From positions 1 through 5,632 of the forward strand of contig JAPWUY010000150.1 of NCBI GenBank assembly GCA_028275295.1: 5,632 bases of DNA, read 5' to 3'. The notes beneath the pieces were generated by a model. The model ran no database searches. It had not been told where the DNA came from and saw nothing but the letters and a program-made list of their open reading frames with translations. This DNA comes from Thermodesulfobacteriota bacterium (GTDB lineage: Bacteria > Desulfobacterota > Desulfocorpusculales > Desulfocorpusculum). Below are positions 1-5,420 of this stretch, piece after piece (within the stretch, counting starts at the first letter, position 1; the number at the start of each line of letters is the position of its first letter). The position numbers were made by a program, and so were the translations under genes.

Positions 1-242
1 CGAGAAGGGCTTTAGAAGGTGGCCCTCTTCGCGCCAAATGACCCAATGGGAGTTTCCTCAAGAGTCCTCAGTCGAGAGCTGTTTCACAGGCCTCTTCGGA
101 CATGAAGCGCCAAACTCAGGGGCTTTGGAGATGATCCCGGCTAGCTGAAGGGCTTCTCTCAAAACAGAAGGCTCCTCTCCCCCCCTTTTCCTCCAGTTCC
201 AAGACGCTGGGGCTCAAATCCGTTGACGCTTCTTCTCAGCGT
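1..242. other. 5' region without a supported gene
   Basis: No convincing gene lies here. On the + strand one frame is open from base 2 to a TGA at 146-148 (48 codons) and another from base 3 to a TGA at 39-41. Either could be the C-terminal tail of a gene that begins before the window, but neither tail looks like a known family. Bases 150-240 are strongly pyrimidine-rich on the + strand, including a run of seven C at about 179-185, whereas the genes in this window are purine-rich on their coding strand. The minus strand carries a 34-residue open frame (complement of 58-162) that starts with TTG after a purine-rich, Shine-Dalgarno-like stretch. It is too short and unrecognised to call as a gene. 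The right edge contains a candidate promoter for the downstream acyltransferase gene. Confidence 0.5.
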
Positions 243-252
243 GTGTTACCGT
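223..252 (+). promoter_or_regulatory. Candidate sigma-70-type promoter, -35 TTGACG and extended -10 TGTTACCGT
   Basis: TTGACG at 223-228 matches five of six bases of the -35 consensus. After an 18-base spacer, TACCGT at 247-252 keeps the T, A and final T of the -10 consensus, and it is preceded by TG at 244-245, which gives an extended -10. Transcription would begin near 258-260, just before the Shine-Dalgarno at 261-266. This layout would make the GTG at 243 impossible as the start of the acyltransferase gene and favours TTG 276. The -10 is weak, so this is a prediction by eye. Confidence 0.3.
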
Positions 253-260
253 CGAAGCCT

Positions 261-266
261 GGGAGG
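261..266 (+). promoter_or_regulatory. Ribosome binding site GGGAGG that selects TTG 276
   Basis: GGGAGG ends nine bases before the in-frame TTG at 276. The alternative GTG at 243 is preceded by pyrimidine-rich sequence with no Shine-Dalgarno, and the GTG at 282 would lie 15 bases away. The site therefore argues for TTG 276 as the translation start. Confidence 0.5.
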
Positions 267-275
267 GAGAGAGTC

Positions 276-1283
276 TTGGAAGTGGAACTCCTTGAAGGGT
301 TTGAGGGCCTGGATAAGATAGAAGGGGAGTGGGATGATCTTTGGTTGTCTTCGAGGGAAAGGTGGGTTTTTCTCCATCCCATTTGGGCGAGATGCTGGGT
401 GAGCCACTACGGGGAGGACGTTTCCCCGAAGCTCCTTTGTGTGAGGAACGAGAGGGGGGAACTTGTGGGGTTAGCTCCCCTTTGCACGAGCCGTGGAGAT
501 CCTCAGGTCTTCAAGTGGATTGGGGGAGAAGAGCTCTCAGACACTCAAGATCTCGTTATAAGGAGAGGCTGGGAAGCCATGGTCCTGAGCTCTCTAAATG
601 GGATCTTGAGGAAAATTCTCGGCCCCAGAGGGAGGCTCGATCTCCACTTTGTCTCGGAGGGTTCCCCGATTCTGAGCGAGGCCAATGACATGTTGATGGA
701 AGGGTGGGATGTGAGGATAGAGCTCGAGGAATGCGCCCCCTTCGTTGATCTCCCCGAGACATGGGAGGAATTTCTCTCTTCCCTCAAAGGCCACCACCGC
801 CACGAGCTCAGGAGAAAGATGGGCAAGTTGGAGCGCTCTTTCCCCGTGAGATTCCGAGAGGTCGCGACGGATGATGGTTGGGAGGAGGGCCTGGAAAATT
901 TCTTCAGGCTTCACAGGGCGAGTCAGGTGGAAAAGGCCCAATTCATGGACAAGAGGAGGGAGGCCTTCTTCAGGGAGATGGGCTGGGCCTTCCGAAAAAA
1001 GGGGATCCTCAGATTGACAGAACTCAGTGTAGAGAATGGCCCTGTTTTGGCTTCAGCGGTCTCCTTCGTGACGGGCGAGACTTGGGCCCTTTACAACTCG
1101 GGATTCGATCCCCACTACAGGCAGCTGAGCCCTGGTATAGTCCTTGTAGCCAAGACCATCTCCGCGGCGATAGAGGAAGGCCTCAGGCGTTACGATTTTC
1201 TGAGAGGCCGCGAGCTCTACAAATACGATTTCGGGGCCAAGGATCGGCTTCTCTACAAGGTGAGCATGGCTCCGCGGCCGTGA
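276..1283 (+). CDS. FemAB/CelD-like GNAT acyltransferase (PF13480-type)
   Basis: This is a likely acyl-CoA or aminoacyl-dependent N-acyltransferase of the GNAT superfamily, in the group called BioF2-like/CelD (Acetyltransf_6). It is cytosolic; no signal peptide or membrane helix is visible. With TTG 276 as start it has 335 residues, a usual length. The diagnostic second-half features are present. Around residues 166-186 there is a basic helix with the pattern FLSSLKGHHRHELRRK, which opens the second GNAT domain. YNSGFDPHYRQLSPG at about 273-287 is followed by a helix (VLVAKTISAAIEEG) and then RYDFLRGRELYKYDFGA at about 305-321. The last two blocks are typical of this family's C-terminal core. 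The N-terminal half has the expected pattern of a first, degenerate GNAT domain. Start: TTG 276 is favoured by GGGAGG at 261-266, but GTG 243 (346 residues) or GTG 282 are possible. The stop is ten bases before the glycosyltransferase ATG, so the two are probably co-transcribed. Family members often act in exopolysaccharide, capsule or lipid modification. The substrate cannot be read from sequence. Family is fairly sure; function is open. Confidence 0.85.
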   Translation: MEVELLEGFEGLDKIEGEWDDLWLSSRERWVFLHPIWARCWVSHYGEDVSPKLLCVRNERGELVGLAPLCTSRGDPQVFKWIGGEELSDTQDLVIRRGWEAMVLSSLNGILRKILGPRGRLDLHFVSEGSPILSEANDMLMEGWDVRIELEECAPFVDLPETWEEFLSSLKGHHRHELRRKMGKLERSFPVRFREVATDDGWEEGLENFFRLHRASQVEKAQFMDKRREAFFREMGWAFRKKGILRLTELSVENGPVLASAVSFVTGETWALYNSGFDPHYRQLSPGIVLVAKTISAAIEEGLRRYDFLRGRELYKYDFGAKDRLLYKVSMAPRP

Positions 1284-1293
1284 AAGGTGGATC

Positions 1294-2595
1294 ATGAGAA
1301 TTGCGGTTCTGAGCACTCATACATGCCCACTCGCTTCTCTCGGAGGCAAGGAAACAGGGGGCATGAACGTCTATGTGAGGGAGACGAGCCGGGAGCTTGC
1401 CAGAAGGGGAGTCCTAGTGCACATATTCACGAGAAGCCAGAATCCCAGTATTCCGAGGAGGGTATCCCTGGGAGAAGGAGTCGATGTGTTCCACGTCCCT
1501 GCAGGCCCAGAAAGGCCCTACCCCAAGGACCTGGTGCTCGAACATTTGGCGGAGTTCGTCCGTGGGGTCCTCACTATGGCTAGAGGGCCCTATGATCTCA
1601 TTCACAGTCACTACTGGCTTTCTGGAGTCGCTGGGCTGGAACTCAGGAAAAGCTGGGGTATTCCCCAGGTCCACATGTATCATACATTGGCCCGGGTGAA
1701 GAACATTGTTGCGAGAAACACCGCAGAGATGGAAAAGACTCCGCGGCTCAACTGGGAGATGGAATTGGCCAGGGAGGTGGATGCGTTGATTGCCCCTCAC
1801 CCCTTGGAGAGGGCCCAGCTCGTATGGCACTATCAGGCCCCACCAGAGAGGATCCACATAGTTCCCTGTGGCGTGGATACCTCGGTTTTCCACCCCATGG
1901 ACCCATGGGAGGCAATGAAATCATTGGGGATAGAAGGGAGACGCTGGGCAATTTTTGTGGGAAGGCTCGATCCCATAAAGGGCCTGGACATCCTTTTTCA
2001 AGCCGCCAAGATACTCAGAGACCATTTGGGGCCATGGGATGTGCCCTTGGGAGTGATGATTGTGGGGGGGACAAAGGCCGAAGATGGCATCGCCTCCTCC
2101 CTCGAGGTTGTTGGCCTCAGGGAGATGGCGAGATCCGCTGGAGTAGAGGACATGGTGATCTTTGTCGGCCCCAAGAGCCAGGAGGAGCTTCCTCTTTACT
2201 ACAATGCCGCAGAACTGTGCGTGCTTCCCAGTAGATACGAGTCCTTCGGCATGGTAGCCCTGGAGGCAATGGCTTGCGGAACCCCAGTTGTGGCCTCAAG
2301 GGTTGGGGGACTGGCCTATACCGTAATCCATGGCGAGACAGGCCTTCTCGTCCCAGAGGGAAAGCCAGAGGAGCTGGCTCAGGCTCTAGCAATTCTCTTC
2401 AGGGAAAGGTCTCTCAGGAATCGATTAGGTGAGAGGGCAGCTCAGAGGGCGAGGGCCTTTTCCTGGAGACGTGTGGTCGACGGACTGATGGAGGTATATG
2501 GCAGGGTCCTCGGGAGGGCGGAAGGCTCTGGACCTAAGAGACTGGAGGCACCCATTGCTTGGATGGGTGAGACCCAAAGGGGATTTTCCCTCTGA
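1294..2595 (+). CDS. GT4-family glycosyltransferase, MshA/sucrose-phosphate-synthase-like
   Basis: This is a retaining, nucleotide-sugar-dependent glycosyltransferase with the GT-B fold, 433 residues, predicted cytosolic or loosely membrane-attached. The N-terminal Rossmann domain opens with MRIAVLSTHTCP and the glycine-rich loop GGKETGGMNVYV (residues 17-28). This loop is characteristic of MshA (inositol-phosphate N-acetylglucosaminyltransferase) and sucrose-phosphate synthases. HSHYWLSG at 104-111 is the matching acceptor-side motif. The interdomain segment VPCGVDTSVFHP spans 190-201. The C-terminal donor domain shows VGRLDPIKG at 222-230, with the Arg and Lys expected to contact the diphosphate, and the E-x7-E motif E316/E324 in YESFGMVALEA. 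The ATG at 1294 is preceded by AAGGTGG at 1284-1290, ten bases after the acyltransferase stop, which suggests a two-gene unit. The last ~25 residues (from about 409) are a non-conserved tail. Donor and acceptor cannot be assigned. True MshA acts in mycothiol synthesis of Actinobacteria, and no other mycothiol gene is visible, so a role in a glycosylated solute, lipid or glycan is at least as likely. Confidence 0.92.
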   Translation: MRIAVLSTHTCPLASLGGKETGGMNVYVRETSRELARRGVLVHIFTRSQNPSIPRRVSLGEGVDVFHVPAGPERPYPKDLVLEHLAEFVRGVLTMARGPYDLIHSHYWLSGVAGLELRKSWGIPQVHMYHTLARVKNIVARNTAEMEKTPRLNWEMELAREVDALIAPHPLERAQLVWHYQAPPERIHIVPCGVDTSVFHPMDPWEAMKSLGIEGRRWAIFVGRLDPIKGLDILFQAAKILRDHLGPWDVPLGVMIVGGTKAEDGIASSLEVVGLREMARSAGVEDMVIFVGPKSQEELPLYYNAAELCVLPSRYESFGMVALEAMACGTPVVASRVGGLAYTVIHGETGLLVPEGKPEELAQALAILFRERSLRNRLGERAAQRARAFSWRRVVDGLMEVYGRVLGRAEGSGPKRLEAPIAWMGETQRGFSL

Positions 2596-2771
2596 GTCCA
2601 ACTCCTTGGCCAGAAGAGACAATGGTCATTTGGCTTCTCAGGGAAACCTCGTCTTCTGGAAGCATGGGGGCGAGGAAATTTCCGGACTGGGCTGTCCTGT
2701 GACGAGGATTCAAAAACTCCAGTTGCGCCAGCTTCCTGGAGCCTGGACTTAGATCCTTGGGAGGAGGAGAG
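2596..2771. other. Intergenic gap between glycosyltransferase and dGTPase genes
   Basis: This is the only sizeable gap inside the gene series. An open frame of 26 codons (ATG 2622 to TGA 2700-2702) lacks a good ribosome site and resembles nothing I know. A 7-bp inverted repeat, CCAGAAG at 2610-2616 and CTTCTGG at 2653-2659, encloses 36 bases. A shorter one, CTCCAG at 2717-2722 and CTGGAG at 2736-2741, encloses 13 bases. Neither is followed by a T-run, so no intrinsic terminator can be called. No convincing -35/-10 pair is visible either. The length makes this the likeliest place for a separate promoter of the dgt-to-mobB unit. Confidence 0.5.
2760..2768 (+). promoter_or_regulatory. Strong ribosome binding site (GGA repeats) that selects TTG 2772
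   Basis: Three tandem GGA triplets give overlapping copies of GGAGG, with the core ending four to seven bases before TTG 2772. If the upstream in-frame TTG at 2757 were used, these bases would be read as three glycines, unlike the N-terminus of this family, and that TTG has no Shine-Dalgarno of its own. Confidence 0.65.
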
Positions 2772-3914
2772 TTGAGCGGCGAAAGACCGGATCTTGCTCC
2801 CTACGCCACAAGAAGCACCGACTCCAGGGGAAGAAAACACCCTGAGCTCTTTAAAGACGATAGGCCCCATTTCGAGAGGGACAGGGACAGGATAATCCAT
2901 TCAACGGCTTTCAGGAGACTAGAATACAAGACCCAAGTGTTCGTCAACCACGAGGGAGACTACTACCGGACCCGCCTCACCCATACCCTCGAGGTGGCTC
3001 AAATCTCCAAGGGGATAGCGAGGCGATTGAATCTCAATGAGGATCTAGCTGAATCCATAGCCCTAGCCCATGACCTGGGTCACACGCCATTCGGTCACAC
3101 TGGAGAGGAGACCTTGGCCTTCTTGATGAGGGAATGGGGAGGTTTCGAACACAATCTTCAGAGTCTGAGGATAGTGGAGGAGCTCGAGGAGAGATATCCC
3201 GATTTCCTGGGGCTCAATCTGACCTGGGAGACCAGGGAGGGGCTGGTGAAGAGGTCCATCTCCCAGCAAGGCATCCCCAGGACCATCCCGGCTGAATTCT
3301 CACCCGAAGAGGCTCCGTCCTTGGAAGCCCAGATAATAGAACTTGCCGACGAGATAGCTTACAACAACCATGACATCGACGATGGGCTCGAGGCGGGTTA
3401 CCTGGAGGAGGAAGAGCTGGTCGCCGAGGTGGACCTGTGGATGGAGATGAGGGATTTGGTTCTGAGGAAACATCCGGCCATCGAGGGCAAAAGACTCAAA
3501 TACCAGACCATAAGTCACCTGATAGGCTATCTCATCCAGGATCTCGTGGAACACACGAGGAAGATGATAAAGGAAAGGGGCATAGAGACCCTCCAGGATG
3601 TGAGGAGGGCCGGCGTGAACATTGTCAGTTTCTCTCCTGAGACCAGGGCGAGGAATGAGGTCCTCAAGGGCTTTCTCCAGCGAAAACTCTACAAGCATTA
3701 CAAAATGGAGAGGATGCGTCTGAAGGCCAAGAGAGTGGTCCAGAGGCTGTTCGAGGCTTATATAAATCAGCCGACACTGCTCCCCCTGAGACACCAAAGA
3801 AGGACCCTACAAGAGCCCCTTCAGAGGGTTGTATGCGACTACATAGCGGGGATGACGGACCGCTTCGCCATCGAGGAGTACAAGAAGCTTTTCGATCCGG
3901 AGGAAAGGGTATGA
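2772..3914 (+). CDS. dgt: Deoxyguanosinetriphosphate triphosphohydrolase-like HD protein
   Basis: This is a cytosolic metal-dependent hydrolase that removes triphosphate from dGTP and often other dNTPs, giving the deoxynucleoside; it shapes dNTP pools. With TTG 2772 as start it has 380 residues, normal for the type 2 dGTPase-like subfamily. The N-terminus LAPYATRSTDSRGR and the block FERDRDRIIHSTAFRRLEYK (34-53) are family signatures. They are followed by NHEGDYYRTRLTHTLEVAQ (59-77). The HD metal site is complete: H71, H100-D101 (ALAHDLGHTPFGH) and D193 (LADEIAYNNHD). The segment GGFEHNLQSLRIVEELE (123-139) is the expected substrate-pocket helix region. The C-terminal part (about 250-380) is helical with the usual basic character. 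TTG 2772 is favoured over TTG 2757 by the GGAGGAGGA ribosome site between them. The stop overlaps the next gene's start in ATGA (3911-3914). Activity on dGTP specifically is inferred from the family; several relatives act on mixed dNTPs or need allosteric activators. Confidence 0.95.
   Translation: MSGERPDLAPYATRSTDSRGRKHPELFKDDRPHFERDRDRIIHSTAFRRLEYKTQVFVNHEGDYYRTRLTHTLEVAQISKGIARRLNLNEDLAESIALAHDLGHTPFGHTGEETLAFLMREWGGFEHNLQSLRIVEELEERYPDFLGLNLTWETREGLVKRSISQQGIPRTIPAEFSPEEAPSLEAQIIELADEIAYNNHDIDDGLEAGYLEEEELVAEVDLWMEMRDLVLRKHPAIEGKRLKYQTISHLIGYLIQDLVEHTRKMIKERGIETLQDVRRAGVNIVSFSPETRARNEVLKGFLQRKLYKHYKMERMRLKAKRVVQRLFEAYINQPTLLPLRHQRRTLQEPLQRVVCDYIAGMTDRFAIEEYKKLFDPEERV
3899..3903 (+). promoter_or_regulatory. 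Ribosome binding site GGAGG for the 201-residue unknown
   Basis: GGAGG, inside the last codons of the dGTPase gene, ends seven bases before ATG 3911. This near-ideal spacing, with the ATGA stop/start overlap, fixes the start at 3911 rather than at the upstream in-frame ATG 3833, which lies deep in the dGTPase gene. Confidence 0.75.
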
Positions 3915-4516
3915 AAGGTTCCTCTGGGGGTCCCTTCCCCGAAACCCATGTCCAAAAGCCCCAGGGCGATCCCAAAGGACTCATGGCCCATATGGCCTCC
4001 CTCTGCCAGGAGCTCAGGATAGCCCTTCACTGTTTCAGGGAAAAGGGGTGCGGCTGGGGGAGTCTTCTCTTGGTAATGAGCGGCTCCGAGGTTCTCTCCC
4101 TCTATTGGGCGGGGAGCAGAGGCACAGCTCAAAAAAGGGGCTCCAGGGCCCTCTATGGTTTCCTCGTGAGCTATTTCCCCCGTTTCAATTCCTCGGCCAG
4201 GGGCCCAGATGGCAACTATTACAGGGTGCGCATTCCCTTGTCGAGGGAGGGCGGCAAGGCATCCAAGAGACTCAAGATCCCCTCAGCATTGGTGCACCTC
4301 TACAGAAGGGGGGCAATGGAGGACCTAGTAGCCCAGGAAGAGGCCGGTAGGGGAAGATGCGTGATCCTTGGGCGGGGAAGGTGGGGTTTTCTCATAGATC
4401 CCTGGGAATTGGTTGAGGATTTCGAGGAGACCATGGACAGGTTTCTCCTGGAACTCGATTCCAATGCCCTTCTCATGCAGAGGTGTTTGCGGCGGTTCAA
4501 TCATCTCCATGGATGA
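3911..4516 (+). CDS. Uncharacterised 201-residue protein between dgt and a DMT transporter
   Basis: I do not recognise this protein with confidence. It has 201 residues, no signal peptide and no clear membrane helix, so it is probably cytosolic. The first 25 residues are rich in Gly, Pro and Ser and look disordered. Residues 29-43 form a probable helix. SLLLVMSGSEVLSLYW (51-66) and the LYGFLVSYFPRF block (81-92) are hydrophobic and likely form the core. YYRVRIPL and KRLKIPSALVHLYRRGAMEDL follow (103-139), then the strand-like CVILGRGRWGFLIDP (150-164). A final amphipathic helix (about 166-200) ends in RCLRRFNHLHG. The order of blocks (a YFP segment, LVHLYRRGAMED, then a long C-terminal helix) loosely recalls uncharacterised helical proteins with an LYRxGLVH motif that may be HEPN-like. 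If related, the motif's His is absent here. That link is memory-based and weak. The reading frame is supported by its strong GGAGG site, the ATGA overlap with dgt, and an 8-base overlap with the transporter start. Codon use matches its neighbours, so it looks native and translated. Confidence 0.8.
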   Translation: MKGSSGGPFPETHVQKPQGDPKGLMAHMASLCQELRIALHCFREKGCGWGSLLLVMSGSEVLSLYWAGSRGTAQKRGSRALYGFLVSYFPRFNSSARGPDGNYYRVRIPLSREGGKASKRLKIPSALVHLYRRGAMEDLVAQEEAGRGRCVILGRGRWGFLIDPWELVEDFEETMDRFLLELDSNALLMQRCLRRFNHLHG

Positions 4517-5420
4517 TGCGAAAAGAAAGGCTTTTGTCGTCTTGGGAGTCGGCCTTCTGGCCATAAGCTGGGCAGCCATATTGGTGAGGCTCTGCCACGC
4601 CCCTGCAATGATAGTTGCTTTCTATCGATTGGCTCTTTCGGCGATCATCCTCGCTCCTTGGTTTTTCTTCTCGGGAACCTCGGATTATGCTCCCCGATGG
4701 AGAAGGGGATGGGGTTTGATGGTCCTCTCCGGCGTTTTCCTAGCATCCCATTTCCACTGTTGGATAGAAGCTGTACAGAGGGCACCAGTGGCATTGGCCG
4801 TGACCATCTCCTCGACCCATCCGGTGTTTGTGGGGCTCCTTTCTCAACTCGTCTACGGAAAAGGGTTCGGACGTGCCAGGGCAGTGGGGACGCTTGTCAC
4901 AGTGGGGGCCGTAGCTGGGATGATGTGGGATCCCTCAAGTTGGAGCCACGGGGACCTGTATGGATTCCTCTGGGCTCTGGGGGCCTCATTCTTCTTCGCC
5001 CTCTACATGATGATAGGTCAAAGGGTGAGGACCAGGACGGGAATCATATCCTATGTGGTGCCAGTATATGGTGTGGCCGCATCCCTCCTTATGGCTGGGG
5101 CCATCTTCAGGGGACTCGATTTTCTAGGTTATTCTCCTCAAACCATTGCCATGTTCATCCTTCTTGCCCTCGTTCCAACGGTCATAGGTCATTCCTCTTT
5201 GAATTGGGCATTGGGGCATCTCTCAGCCACCATGGTGGCCGTGAGTGTCCTGGCAGAGCCTGTGGGAGCCTCCCTCCTGGCCTGGGCCATTTTGGGGGAA
5301 AGGCTTAGAGGGTCCGTAATCTTTTGGGGCTCGATCATTCTCTTTGGGATTTACATCTCGTCCAGGGAAGAAATTTGGGAGAGAGGATCAAGGAGGGGAA
5401 GAGTTCATGAGGGAATATAA
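4509..5420 (+). CDS. EamA/DMT-family integral membrane transporter
   Basis: This is an inner-membrane carrier of the drug/metabolite transporter superfamily (EamA, two repeats of five helices), 303 residues, the usual size. Helices are placed by eye near 8-27, 33-53, 68-86, 93-115, 122-139, 148-169, 178-199, 212-229, 236-262 and 268-284. Typical elements are SWAAILVRL with APAMIVAFYRLALSAIILAP in helices 1-2, and RAPVALAVTISSTHPVFVGLL in helix 4. The second repeat has the matching LAEPVGASLLAWAILGE (248-264). In the first repeat the Glu that usually closes this helix is replaced (YGKGF). A charged tail from about 286 (REEIWERGSRRGRVHE) is probably cytoplasmic. ATG 4509 is chosen because MDDAKRKAF leads directly into helix 1. 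ATG 4464 (15 residues longer) and TTG 4413 would lie inside the preceding gene. No close Shine-Dalgarno precedes 4509, so reinitiation after the upstream stop at 4514-4516 is likely. Substrate and direction are unknown: family members export amino acids, metabolites or drugs. Confidence 0.93.
   Translation: MDDAKRKAFVVLGVGLLAISWAAILVRLCHAPAMIVAFYRLALSAIILAPWFFFSGTSDYAPRWRRGWGLMVLSGVFLASHFHCWIEAVQRAPVALAVTISSTHPVFVGLLSQLVYGKGFGRARAVGTLVTVGAVAGMMWDPSSWSHGDLYGFLWALGASFFFALYMMIGQRVRTRTGIISYVVPVYGVAASLLMAGAIFRGLDFLGYSPQTIAMFILLALVPTVIGHSSLNWALGHLSATMVAVSVLAEPVGASLLAWAILGERLRGSVIFWGSIILFGIYISSREEIWERGSRRGRVHEGI
5392..5398 (+). promoter_or_regulatory. Ribosome binding site GGAGGGG for mobB
   Basis: GGAGGGG lies within the transporter's last codons and ends eight bases before ATG 5407. 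It supports that start for the overlapping mobB gene. Confidence 0.7.

Noticed and set aside
150..174. Hairpin GGGCTTCT / AGAAGgCTC as an intrinsic terminator
   Set aside because: The stem has a bulge and a G-T pair, and the short T-run (186-189) is too far downstream behind a C-run, so it lacks terminator form.
1414..1893. 159-residue minus-strand open frame opposite the glycosyltransferase
   Set aside because: It lies opposite conserved glycosyltransferase motifs and does not look like a protein family.
1294..2595. Calling the glycosyltransferase mshA and inferring mycothiol synthesis
   Set aside because: The MshA-like loop is shared with sucrose-phosphate synthases and many GT4 enzymes, and no mshB, mshC or mshD gene is visible.
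2622..2702. 26-residue open frame in the gap before dgt
   Set aside because: It has only a weak purine stretch upstream, is very short and resembles no known peptide; chance is enough to explain it.
2717..2741. CTCCAG/CTGGAG inverted repeat as a terminator or operator
   Set aside because: It has six base pairs with a 13-base loop and no T-tract; such repeats occur by chance.
2723..2754. TTGCGC and TTAGAT as a promoter for dgt
   Set aside because: The spacing is 20 bases and the -10 would leave transcription starting inside the ribosome binding site, so the layout is implausible.
2879..2892. Short GGGACA repeat in dgt
   Set aside because: It encodes the conserved ERDRDR motif of the family, so protein constraint explains it.
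3300..3797. 165-residue minus-strand open frame opposite dgt
   Set aside because: It is the antisense of a strongly conserved dGTPase gene and has no recognisable family pattern; such shadows are common in this base composition.
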